From NCBI GenBank assembly GCA_026724425.1, contig JAIUCV010000007.1, positions 24,100,119 to 24,164,118 on the forward strand: a stretch of DNA of 64,000 nucleotides, written 5' to 3'. This document shows, one piece after another, positions 12,014 to 22,725 of the stretch. Numbering within the stretch: the stretch's first letter is position 1; each line of letters begins with the position of its first letter. Source of the DNA: Erythrophleum ivorense. Lineage: Eukaryota > Streptophyta > Magnoliopsida > Fabales > Fabaceae. The notes beneath the pieces are model-generated. The model saw nothing but the letters and a program-made list of their open reading frames with translations. It had not been told where the DNA came from and did no database searches. The translations under genes were made by a program, and so were the position numbers.

Positions 12014-13837
12014 TCTAATGGATTGTCTTCAATATAGATTGATGCATTTAGGCTAAACAAATGCAAGTCCACTTGATGGAGGTGTGAATCGAGAAGGAAG
12101 AGATAAGGGACCAAAGAAAAAAGAAGAACTATAGGAGTTAGTGGAAACTTGAGACTCCTAGCTCCACAAGGTAGCATTATCTTCACATCTTACATACTTT
12201 TGAATATTGAAATGAGTTGATATGCTTGTATGTGTAGTTGCTTGATATATCTATGAACTATGTTTTGATATGCTTTCCATTATAAGTTCTATGTATGAGT
12301 TTGATATATTTTCAAGTCCTACCTCCCTATGGTAAGGAATTAAGCATAATAGCTCTTCCTTGGCCTAAAAATGAATTTAGTTGAGCCTAACCAATATGTT
12401 TACATGCCATGGCTTGATGAAAAATGAGTTTTCATGTTAAAAGTTACATTTAAGTTTCATGATGCATATGAATGACATCCTTACACCACATGCATTGCAT
12501 GTTCACATGGCATTTTTATATGTATTGATTTGGTTGAGATTTGCTACTCAAATTCTTTCCAAAATCTCACTCATATATTCCAACCAACCATTTCAAGCTC
12601 TCCAAGCAAGGGATAGGAAATAGAGAAGAACTAGGATTTAGAACATGTTATAATAAGGATTTTGAATGTACATAAACTTGATGTATGTATTAGAACTGTG
12701 TAACTAGTGTACATAGTGTAATTATGATGTATATGACAAGGTTTTATGATGAAAACATGTGCATGAGTTAGAGAGCATGATTATAAGTCATTTTGATACA
12801 TAATATAGCCATGAGTTCATAATCTCATGTATGTGAAGCAATATGGAACAAATGTATACTTGGGAGTGGAATAGTCATTTTTTGATGCAAGCTTTATTTC
12901 ATGCATTGGATCATATAGAATCAAAATTTGGTGGTTTTTGTGGAAAAGTACAAATTAGAGGTCAATTGAACTATTTTAGAATCAAAATTTAGTTTGAATG
13001 AGTCATAAATTACACCCCTATCCTTGATAGCTCAAATGATCTAATTTGGGACTCAAATTTGGAATGCAATTAGAGAATTTATAGAACTTTCCAACAAGAT
13101 AAAAATAAAATTTTTTGAAACTATATAGAATATTTTATGAATTTTTAAAATTGACAAAATTATGTAAAAATAACTAGTACTGTAGTATATGATGTAGGTT
13201 CTATTTTTGTGGTTTTTAAAGAGTCAAATGAATTCATTTTTACTTAAAGTTTTATAACATAAAGTTTACATCATAAATTTTTCATAGACATCTAATTTGG
13301 ATAAATTGGGGTACGTAACTCAAGTTATAAATTTTTGAAATTTAAAGCCTTATTATATCAAAAAGACCAAATTGGACTATGTGGCTTCCATATATAAATG
13401 GGATTCAAGTCTTGATTTTATAGACCAAAACAAACTTGTTTATAGTGATTATGAGTAAAGAAGAAGAAGAATTCAAATTTTGATTCCTGTAGCTCTAATT
13501 GATTTGTGAATAGTCTAAAATCCGCTAATAAAAGTATTGCAACATGGTTGCTAATGCATCTAAATGGTATATGTAAGTTAAATGAAGTTAGATATGATAG
13601 AATGTAACATATTGACTTTATTATTATTTTAGTCTTTTAACCTATTTATTTGTTTCAATTTAATTTTTTTTCAATTTAGTATCTTAAGTTTTAATTTATG
13701 CTTTATTTATTCTGTTTCAATATATTCATAAAAGACCATTTTAGAATGCTGAAAGAAATTAAAGAACCACTTTAGAACACTTAAAAAAAGGTTAAGGGAC
13801 TTATTTGAAAATAATAGATAAATATGATACAAATTGA

Positions 13838-13847
13838 AAGTTAAATG
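13838..13847. repeat. MULE target-site duplication, left copy
   Basis: AAGTTAAATG immediately precedes the MULE terminus GGCTTT and recurs exactly at 22,620-22,629. Ten bp is within the 8-11 bp range known for Mutator-like elements. Confidence 0.9.
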
Positions 13848-14032
13848 GGCTTTATTACGTTAATATGCAAAATAAAAAAACAAAAAACTCAAATGCTGCG
13901 CCATCAAAACGTTTTCCTCAGACACTTATTATTTTTTAAAAATAAAAAATAAAAAGAGTCGTGGCATACTATATGCCGCGACTCTTATAAATTAATTAAA
14001 TAGGTCACGGCATCTGCGATGCCGCGACCCAT
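13848..14032 (+). repeat. MULE left terminal inverted repeat with two internal hairpins
   Basis: The outer end matches the reverse complement of the right end: AATATGCAAAATAAAAAAAC against AATATGAAAAATAAAAAAAC, then ACTCAAATGCTGCGCC in both. Inside are two imperfect hairpins, 13,956-13,984 (arms GAGTCGTGGCAT and ATGCCGCGACTC) and 14,003-14,030 (arms GGTCACGGCAT and ATGCCGCGACC). Their distance from the element end (about 108 bp to the first) mirrors the right terminus. Such subterminal motifs are candidate transposase-binding sites (inference). Confidence 0.9.
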
Positions 14033-15515
14033 TTATATATATTTATATATATATAAATATATATTTATATATATAAAAGAATATATATAAATATTATATA
14101 TATATATATATATTTATATAAATATATCTAAATATCTAAATATATATAAATGTATAAATATATATTTATATACATAAAAATATATTTATATATATATATA
14201 GATATATATATATATTTATATATCTATATATATATATAGAAATATATTTTTATATATACTTATTTATATATATATTTATATACTTATTTATAAATATATA
14301 TATTGTATATAATTGGTTATAAAATTTATATTTAAAATATTTTATTATTTAAATTATTTAGAATGATAATTAATTTAAATTTTATAAAAAATATATTTTT
14401 GTAATATAATAAAAAATGTTAATAATATATATTTTTTATGAATAATTATATAATTTTGTAATTCAATTAAATATTTGTTATAATATTATTGAAAAATTAT
14501 ATGCTTATTATTGACACTAAGATAATTCAACGAAAAGAAAAGTATTCCAATATTATCTAGTTAATTATATTTTCTCAAACATTCTATTATTTGTATTTTT
14601 ATGTAAAGGTATTTTATTAAAGGACATAGTCAATCCCTACAAATTAAAAGAAATTCCAAATACAAGAAAAGAAGTTAGAATTTTGTATCAGATTTATTAG
14701 AGTAAAAGAACAAGAGACTAAAAGAAAATGAAGAATAATATAGCATATTCAAAAAAGACTAAAAGAAATTCTGAGTAATATATAATTTTGAAATATAATT
14801 TTATTATAATATTTATACGTTTAGTAAAGAAAAATTGATCAAGCCCCTCTACTAATATTATTATTACTATTATAAAAATAAAAGTGCATGTTTTTGAATT
14901 TTTATTTTTATTTTTTAAGAGTAACAAATAAAATTTTTGACATTTTGAAATTGTAAAATGAAGATTGTAATTAATTTTTTCAAAAACAGAATACAGTTAT
15001 AAGAAAAAATACTAAGATTTATTTTTGGAAGTCATTAAAATCAAAGAAGTTTATATACAAGGACTTATATATGTGTTATCTAATTTAATGTATCCCTATG
15101 TTTATTTGACCTATATTTGCTACTAATAAATAAAAAAAGAGATATAAACGGAATCAAACTTGTTGAGGAAAGAAAAAAAAAGGAAGTACAAGCAAAAGAA
15201 AAAAATATAAACACAAATTAAATTTAAAAAAAAAACTATATAGGTCATGACATAATTAAACATTCGAACAAAATATTTTGGTGACCCAGGGTCTATGTTA
15301 ATTGTTTTTTCTTTCGTATATGATAGTGAAAAAATCAGTCACATAAGTTTAAATAATATAACACATCGATATAACTATTTAAACTAAAGTTTCATTAGTT
15401 TAATTAAAGTAACAAGTTATACCGATATTATATACTCACAATTTGAAACGTAGATATCAAAGTCCTTTATTATACAGGAAAATGTTATAACTATTAAAAT
15501 AAAGGAAAAAAACTT
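14033..15515. other. AT-rich MULE interior, no gene
   Basis: This non-coding DNA lies between the left terminal repeat and the 3' end of the PMD gene. 14,033-14,310 is a long degenerate (TA)n / TATATTTA microsatellite. The rest is AT-rich with only short, low-complexity frames. Confidence 0.6.
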
Positions 15516-15521
15516 AACATT

Positions 15522-17853
15522 TTACCCAATATGTCCTCCAGTCCCACATCTGAGTCTTCAGCGTAAGCGCTGCGGACGACGCTAAAGTGGCTTCTGTTCT
15601 GCTTCTTCTACTTCTGCTTCTTCTGCTTCTTCACCTTCATCCTCATTGGTTAATCCAATATTTGGTTGACAAGTAGGTTGAGGGGATTGAATAGGGGGAA
15701 TCGGTTGATCAGGGGTGAAAAACTCCTGCTGGAAAGATGGTCCCTATGGTTCAGAAGGTGCACTCACATACTCTGCACTGAACGCAAACGGATCAGAAAA
15801 TAGAGTAGTGAAAGAGATACCCCTAGGCTGCATAGTTTGGGGTGGCGGGGTGGAGAAGAACGACTGAGGAGTTGGTGATGTGAAGGACGATGAACCACTC
15901 CCAATAACAAAAGAAGGACCAGCATCTCCAACAGATGAAAAAGACCTAGGTGCGCCAAAGGATGGTGCAGCAGAAGAAGGACCAACACTTGAATAGTCTG
16001 CAAATGTTGCAAAAGGACGTGACTCTTCAGTTTCTTCATGCACAGATGCTGGCGTGTAAGAAGACGATGGTGCATCTGCCTGACATCTACTGCCATGGGT
16101 GACATCTACTAATGGCTGTTTAGTAGATATAAAACCATGTCCCCTTTTTCCTGGGCGAGCCTCTGGCTCTGGTGGTCTCTGTAGATGAGGAGCAGGTGGA
16201 GCAGGCTGAGAGACCAACATCTCTCGATGTTCACCCAAGGCTTGCAACATCATCCTAACATCTCCACGAGTTCTCTCCCTAAATCCCGCATAATCAAGTG
16301 TCGGAGGATCAGCAATGGAAAGCATATATAGGTTGTCCAGTATATCAGTCTGTGAGGAAAGAAAAAGATCAATCGTTATATAGTTGGAAAAAAATATGCA
16401 CAAGTAAAAGGTAAAAAATAGAAGAAAAGGTCATACCACAAAACCTTGGGAACCACTCTCTGGATGGATCCACCGTCGTGTATGGCGCCAATACTAACGC
16501 ATATAATCAGAAGAGCGATCTAATGAAGATACCTCTGTATCTGCTTGAGCAACAACACGCTCCCACATATTCCATGTAGAGATAAATACCATATGCTCCT
16601 GACGCCAATCTTTATGCGTTTTTCCTCTTAGTTGCAGAGTATGCAACGATCCCACATTAAACGGTGTTTAAGGGATATGCTGTTGCTGACCAAACTGATG
16701 GAGAATACGGTTTGCATGGTGAAATTTAACCATCCAAAAGAAAATAATAGGTACAGACGCTCGCCATATATTTGAACCCACTCAACAATAGTTCGGAATT
16801 AATTGTTGGACATTCGGATGGTCATATGGCTACCAAATGAACTCATCATCCTTCATCTGATCTAATAATATCCTATAAGTCCGTAATGCCTCAGTGGTAG
16901 GACGAATATGTTGGGGGACACACCTCCATCTGAAACCCAACGGCGGTCCCAAGGGGTATATTTCTATTTGAGGATCTGCCTGAGCAGGGAGAGGTGGAGC
17001 TAGGCATGAGAAACTATCCCATACCCATAGGTGAAGTAATGTCAGGCAACCACCAATATTGACCTCTGCATAATTAGTTGCACCGCACAATTCTCTATAT
17101 AAGTGGGTCAAAATTGCGGATCCCCAACTATAATGACCAGCTTCATCGAAATCGGCAAGTAATGGTAAATACATCAACATCACCCTATGCCCGGTCCGAT
17201 CCGGCGTCAAATATCCCCCAATCAACCTCATAATGTATGCCTGAGCAAATTGCTGTATGGTCTCATCATTGGCATCGCCTGGTAAGGCCACAAATATCTG
17301 GGCAAACCATGGGACACTGAGTCGCTGTCCATCCATGACCTCTGGAGGTGGGACCACGCCAAGTAACTGCTGGCACATAGTTGTTCAGTTATAATTGGTT
17401 CTTCCTGAAACAACTTATCCTGTGCAAGGTAGTCCAAGTTGAATAGCAACATCTTGTAAAGTAATAGTTGCCTCTCCCTTAGTCAAGTGGAAAGTGTGAG
17501 TTTCAGGCCGCCATCTCTCAACTAAGGCTGAAACTAATGCTGCATTAAAATTAAACTGACCAAGTCGAGAGACCCCAAAAAAACCAGCTTGGATCAAGTA
17601 TGGAACAATTGCAAGTGGAGGATCAAAGATGTGATCCTCCTGTGCTATCCGTCGTATACGCAAAATGCGATCGGCCTACAATATGCATTTATGTTATTAA
17701 CATATAATAATATATAATAAGTAGAAAATAATAATTGTATCTGTTTTATGTTACCTGTCCCTGCCATACGGCCTGTGAAACGTGCCGAGTCTGCAAGTAT
17801 AAAAGGAAATCATCCTCAGGTCCAGGATCGATCACGCTCAGATGCCCAGCCAT
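15522..17853 (-). pseudogene. Plant mobile domain (PMD, MAIN-like) protein carried by the MULE
   Basis: Three exons can be read. Exon 1 is 17,853-17,755 (starts MAGHLSVIDPGPEDDFLLYL, 33 codons), exon 2 is 17,675-16,437 and exon 3 is 16,349-15,522. Introns of 79 and 87 bp are GT-AG and phase 0. The frame stays open across about 720 codons apart from nine stops, at 17,415, 17,385, 16,830, 16,782, 16,668, 16,494, 15,744, 15,582 and 15,558 (lowest coordinate of each codon). Family marks are the N-terminal IDPGPED start, the FFGVSRLGQF-like and TITLQDVAIQLGLP motifs, LGVVPPPEVM, a proline/serine-rich tail, and a C-terminus ending RLRCGTGGHIG. Cellular PMD proteins act in transposon and gene silencing. 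The role of the transposon-borne type is not established. Databases often label such proteins 'phosphatase 7 long form', which reflects a fusion in relatives; no phosphatase domain is present here. Confidence 0.9.
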
Positions 17854-18173
17854 TGTACTATTACAATGCAATATTGCTATGAGTTAAGAAATTTATCATC
17901 AAATATAATTAGTAACTAAGTTTTCTATAAAGAAAATTATAAATGCAAACAGAAAAAAATAATATGCTTATAAATAAGTTAGCAAAAAAAGAGACAATAG
18001 CAAGGGGAAAAAGAAAAAACAAAGTTTCATATAATGCTGTTGCACAGCATAGAATTACACCAAGAGTTCATTACAAGAAACAATAATAAATATATATAAA
18101 GTTCCAAGAAACAATAATAAAGTTACAATACACTGATGACAACAAAATAGAAAATGTGACAAATTTAATTATA

Positions 18174-20846
18174 TTAACTTCTACTTGGTCGTTGCGATGG
18201 GCAGATTGATCGATTATGACCCACTTGTCAGCACAACCCGCATCGCTGTTGTTCTCGCAGCCCCTCACGCCAATCCATTTCATTCCGAATTCTAGAGGAT
18301 TTTGGCCTCCCTCGTTGCCGAATCATAGCAGGATCAGGTACTAACCGTGGGCCTATAGTTTGTGACCAATACAGTTCTCCTCCCATCGGTTGGAACTCTG
18401 TCTTGTATGCATTAACGATCGTGTCAAGTTGAAATAGTCGATCCACATACTGGAGCGGATCAATTGAGACTGAGGCACATGCGGCGAATACATGTTGGCA
18501 TGGATATTTCTGAATTTGGAACTCACCGCAATCACATGTGCGACGGGCCAAACTCACCTTACAGCACCGACCATATTGTTTGTTTGTCAGATCATATGGT
18601 TCTTCAACTTCAAATTCTGATGCTCGCCTATCAAATCTTCGTACAGTTAAGGCAGACGCACTCTGTATTAAGGATGATAATTTTTTCATTACATCCTCTG
18701 GGAAAATAGCACCGGCCTTAAGTTGTGTGGTGATCGATTGTGAACGCTATACCCAGTATCTGTTCAATCTATACATAGTTGCTTTTACCAGTCCACTGAT
18801 AGGTAAGAACCTGACCCCCTTCAACACACTGTTGATACATTCAGCCAAATTTGTAGTCATATGGCCCCATCATCGGCCCTCAACATCATACGCACGAGAC
18901 CATTTACTCTTGGGAATATCCTCAATCCAATTTACAGCTTTCGAGTAGAGTTGACGTAATTGGGTCAGTTGTTCATCCACTTGATGCCGCTCATGCAAGT
19001 AACCTGCATGAATAATTATTCATTAATACGTATTTTGCTACAACAACCATTAAAACAGTTTATAGGGTTAGTAAACCATACCAATATTAATGAATCTCTT
19101 CTTTAACCACTTATTTCTGAATGTTGTATTCAAATTACTTGCAATATGTCTTAAACAAAATATATGATATGCTTGCAGTGGCTGCCACCTAATTTCTGGA
19201 TTCGAGACAGCAGCCAATAGTCCAGGATGTCTATCAGAAATCAAGCAAATCCCCATCTTATTTGGTAAAACTCGGCGCCGAAGCAAAGAAAGGAACCATG
19301 CCCATGACTCTTGTGTTTCACCTTCAACAACTGCAAATGCCAAAGGAACAACTCTGTTGGCTCCATCTTGTAAACTTGCAATTAGCACAGTCCCCTTATA
19401 CTTTCCATACATGAAGGTTCCATCAACTTGCACCATAGGTTTTAGATAATCAAACGCGTCAATACATGGTTTGAAGGTCCAAAAAACTCGATGAAACTTT
19501 GCTAAAGAATCTTCAGTTGAGTTATTCTGTTGGCATTCCCTATGGACAAGCTCATAATAAGACCCAGGCATGAAGTGATCAACCGCTGCTAACCACTTCG
19601 GCAAGAAGGCATATGATTGTTTCCAATTTCTAAATGCAATGCCGATTGCTCTGTGCTTTGCTGTCCATGCCTTTTTGTATGTAACAGTGTAGCCAAATAT
19701 GCTATGCACTCTTTCAATAATTTGCCTAATTGATACCGAAGGATTCTCAGTCACCATTGACACAATGTGCGATGAGATGACGTAAGAGTCAAGCTTTGGA
19801 TGATCTTGCGATAATGACGGAGAAAGACATGTGTGTAGTCCATTGTATCTTGTTATTCTCCAATGCATGTCCCTCTCATCCCGACTTGTTCTAACTTTCC
19901 AGGTACACTGACCACCATATTCTGGACAACGATATTCTTCATATTTTTCTGACGAGTAATGCACTTTAAATGTGTAGTGTTTCCGAACAGAGTATATCTT
20001 CACCGCACGCAGCATAGACTGTTTATCTGGGAATCGCATACCGATATATAACTCTTGACTACTGTTAAGGTCAATATTCTCATTTATCTCAGGGATCTCA
20101 ATAAAATTTTTATCATCTAAACTAATTTGTGATAGCATGGCATATGCTGGGTCCTCATATTGGCCCAATGGAGTAACCTCACCCTCATTAACATCGTCGC
20201 CCTCTGACTCATCATCTCTATGGTTATTGATATTAGGCGGAACATCATATTCATCTTCCTCTTCAAAGTCATCTATAATGTCCTCTGTTTCAGTAGGGGG
20301 CGATGAAGGACCCGCATTGAGAATAGGCTGATGAGTTGAGCTTGGTTGGCAAGTCAAATCGAGGGTAGGCTGAGCAGCAAAATGGCTAACACCTGTCATG
20401 TTAGTATCAAATTATGAGGTATAATTATTGGAACCTCGGATCTGGCCAGTTGATGGAAGAGATAGCGGTACATGAACCTCAGCTTGAAACTCCAGTAAAT
20501 TTGCGCCAGTACTTGCCATATGTGCATATATATCCGGTGTGCCTAATTGATTTGAAAATTTTCGGTTAGCCTCCCACATGGTTTGGATATCATCGTCATC
20601 TTCCAAAGTACACGCCAAATACCTTGTGGGATTACATGAGTGAGGGTACCTGTATACCAACTCGGACACAGATTGATTTGGAGCCAATCGTAACTTTTCA
20701 CCCACCACTTTTTTCAATCCTTTGAGAGTAATGCAGGCGTCAACTCTTAATATTTTAGGTCTATCACAAACAAATGTTGCACCTTCTTCACTGTCATAGA
20801 TTTTTCCATTTGCATATATGCATATGATTTCCTGTCTCACACTCAT
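18174..20846 (-). pseudogene. MuDR-type MULE transposase, inactivated by nonsense codons
   Basis: Exon 1 is 20,846-19,082 and exon 2 is 19,003-18,174, with a 78-bp GT-AG intron. The N-terminal part (MSVRQEIICIYANGKIYDSE) resembles the PB1/ubiquitin-like start of many MULE proteins. A MuDR DNA-binding region follows (residues about 265-350: IGMRFPDKQSMLRAVKIYSV, zinc-binding CPEYGGQCTWKV). The MULE catalytic core has VQVDGTF (Asp about 475), LISDRHPGL (Asp about 538) and TTNLAECIN (likely Glu). Then comes a SWIM zinc finger (CDCG...CQHV) and a terminal zinc knuckle CGLC...GHNRSIC. Four in-frame stops break it: TAA at 20,412, TGA at 18,870, TAG at 18,747 and TGA at 18,228. The last falls inside the knuckle. 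No frameshift was seen. Reading past the stops ends at TAA 18,174. The protein would act in the nucleus on the terminal repeats. Confidence 0.93.
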
Positions 20847-22435
20847 TATGATTCCTATTATACAAAAAGTGTAATGACCTTCAGCATTGTATACTATTCG
20901 AATTCTATTATTGAATTTAGTACATTACATTTATGTATATTTAAGTTAGAATGAATAAAAATTATTTATGAAAAATTAGCATGAGTAAAAGTTACGTATA
21001 ATTCTATAGCTTAGAAAAAAGTTATATTATTATGTTAATTTATATACTTTCACTCAATTTTTAATTCAATTCCTATTATTCATAATTTATAGTAAAATTC
21101 TTATAATTCTAAGAAATTTATATTTAATCCTTAAAATTAAACTCTTGTTTACAAGTCATTGAATTTTATTAATGCATCCCATCATATGTCATATTAACAA
21201 TATGAATATATGCAATTTATACTAATAGAAAAAGTAAAAATAAGTAATAAAATAAAATAAAATCAAGTGTATGTTATACAAAGCAATTTAATTTGTGACT
21301 TGAGTTATATATATTTTAAACTTTAAGAGAATATATAATTAACTACATCAATAGAATTTCTTAATACAAGAAAAGAGGTTTAACACGAATAAATAAATTA
21401 ACATTTTTGAAAATATAAATATTTAATTAATTTTTACATCAAAAATTGAATTAAAACTAATAAAATTATAAGAATCAACAGAATAATTTAACTATAAGAA
21501 ATGAAAACAATAGAATTATAAGAATCAAAAGAATAATTATAAGTGCATACAAACTAAATTATAATGTAACTTCTATGTATCAAAATAAACTATAAAGACA
21601 TATAAAGTTAATTTTTATTTTAAACAAGAGATAAAAATTATTTTAGTGCAGAAAGTTTTTTTTTAATTTTAAACATGAGGTAAAAACTAACAATATCTTA
21701 AAAATAACAAGATACGTTTAATATTTTTTCTTTTCCCTAGTACGTATTATACATTATAAAGAGAAACACAAAAATTAATAATGATTTTGTTTTCTTCAGT
21801 TTGACAATCAGCTAGTTAATAAAAAAGTTTTATTCCTCCATTTACAACAAGTTAAATACAATTAATTTAAAAAACATATTAAAGAAACAAAATATTCAGT
21901 AACAGTATAATAATTTTTTTCCTTCACTATATTTAAACTTAATATTCATACCTGAAGATATTGAAGATTTCTTCTTAAATGATGATCTGAAACTTTACTT
22001 GTTTTATCTATGTTTTCTTCCTTGCTTGATCTTTTCTACAATAAACACAATAAATAATAATCAATAATACAAGTGTAAAGAATATCAAATATAGGAAGGA
22101 GAGTAGTAACAAATAAGTAAGGAAAAGAGAAAAAAAACTTACAATGTATAATAAAAATGAAACAAGCCTTGCAAGGGTAGGAAGAATGAAAGGAATGAAA
22201 GAAAAAAAAGATTTACTATGTAAAAGAGGAGAAACGAGGAGGAGAGAGGAAGTGGGGGATGGAAGAAGCTATTTTTGAGAGAAGAAGGAAGAGGCAGCGG
22301 GGAAGAAGAAGGAAGAGGCAGGGATGAAAATGGGGAAGGGATTATACTGCAGTTGGGGGGGGGGGATGCTATAGCTGCACGCTGTAGCGTGTAGCTTTGC
22401 CTGGTCACGGGTCAGCGACCCGTGACTAGGTGGCA
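20847..22435. promoter_or_regulatory. MULE 5' region upstream of transposase (no gene)
   Basis: This non-coding stretch lies between the transposase start and the right terminal repeat, so it must hold the transposase promoter and leader. 20,900-21,900 is very AT-rich. 22,180-22,370 is a strongly purine-rich tract on the plus strand (pyrimidine-rich in the direction of transcription), which would suit a 5' leader. A perfect hairpin lies at 22,404-22,426 (arms GTCACGGGTC and GACCCGTGAC). Individual promoter elements cannot be assigned. Confidence 0.45.
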
Positions 22436-22619
22436 AGGGGTCGCGGTATCAAGGATGCCGCGACCCCTTATTAATTTTTTTTAAAAAAATGGGTCACGGT
22501 ATGGCTGATGCCGCGACCCATTTTATATAAAAAAAAATTAAGTATCGACGAAAAATGTTTTTGCGGCGCAGCATTTGAGTTTTTAGTTTTTTTATTTTTC
22601 ATATTGCTATCAAAAAGCC
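22436..22619 (-). repeat. MULE right terminal inverted repeat with two internal hairpins
   Basis: This is the inverted partner of 13,848-14,032. Hairpins lie at 22,437-22,467 (arms GGGGTCGCGGTATC and GATGCCGCGACCCC) and 22,491-22,519 (arms GGGTCACGGTAT and ATGCCGCGACCC). The element ends AAAGCC at 22,619 and is followed at once by the second copy of the 10-bp target duplication. Confidence 0.9.
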
Positions 22620-22629
22620 AAGTTAAATG
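22620..22629. repeat. MULE target-site duplication, right copy
   Basis: AAGTTAAATG is identical to 13,838-13,847, immediately outside the right terminus. Confidence 0.9.
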
Positions 22630-22725
22630 ACTATATTAAAACAAAATATATAATTAAGATATTAGATTGAAACAAATAAATTAATTAAGAGACCAAAATT
22701 ATAGTGACGCTTGATTTATTCCTTC

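Larger units (their letters stand above)
7333..13609 (+). repeat. Family X long LTR (copy a), split by a nested solo LTR
   Basis: The two outer parts (7,333-9,027 and 12,019-13,609) read as one sequence once the insertion at 9,028-12,013 is removed. They match other X copies at 57,774-61,251, 61,856-64,000 and 48,032-50,117. Examples are the TTGTAATTTTG...TTAGGGTTCTT-like block near 7,500-7,570 and the AGGCCAAGCAAGTGAG-like block, here near 12,045. It ends in ATGTAACA at 13,609. The start at 7,333 (TGTCATATCC) is chosen by resemblance to the TGTAATGTC start of the copy at 57,774. No matching target duplication was found. Without the insertion it is about 3.3 kb. No retrotransposon internal region adjoins it, so it is probably an old solo LTR. 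Confidence 0.65.
13848..22619 (-). mobile_element. Mutator-like element (MULE) carrying transposase and plant mobile domain genes
   Basis: The 8,772-bp element is bounded by long terminal inverted repeats (about 180 bp) beginning GGCTTT at both ends and flanked by the perfect 10-bp duplication AAGTTAAATG. It carries two genes, both on the minus strand: a MuDR-type transposase (20,846 to 18,174) and, downstream, a PMD-domain protein (17,853 to 15,522). The transposase in this family cuts and rejoins the element at its terminal repeats by a DDE mechanism. PMD proteins are known both as cellular silencing factors (MAIN/MAIL) and as passengers in plant transposons, including MULEs. Termini and duplication are well preserved, yet both genes carry several nonsense codons and no frameshift that I could find. 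This copy is therefore non-autonomous now, but may still be mobilisable in trans. Confidence 0.93.
13615..22725. mobile_element. Older palindromic (foldback) element disrupted by the MULE
   Basis: The DNA on either side of the MULE insertion forms an inverted repeat. The left part (about 13,615-13,760) contains TTTTAGTCTTTTAAC and TTATTTGTTTCAATTTAAT. The right part (about 22,630-22,725) reverse complements to TTTTGGTCTCTTAATTAAT and TTATTTGTTTCAATCTAAT. Removing the MULE and one copy of its target duplication leaves a palindrome of about 340 bp. It resembles the family of the MITE at 6,082-6,825, with the same 'AGTCYYTTAA...TTTCAATTTA' vocabulary. It must be older than the MULE. No clear target duplication of its own was found. 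Confidence 0.6.

Noticed and set aside
18464..18948. Plus-strand open frames of 81 and 136 codons
   Set aside because: They are antisense to exon 2 of the MULE transposase, whose minus-strand reading has clear SWIM and zinc-knuckle motifs.
15558..20414. Reading the 13 stops as reassigned codons or programmed readthrough
   Set aside because: The PLATZ gene uses the standard code, and all three stop types occur at family-conserved positions. Mutational decay is simpler.
22139..22408. Minus-strand open frame of 89 codons, rich in Pro, Ser and Leu
   Set aside because: It is a low-complexity translation of a pyrimidine tract in the presumed transposase leader. No domain is seen and it overlaps a terminal hairpin motif region.
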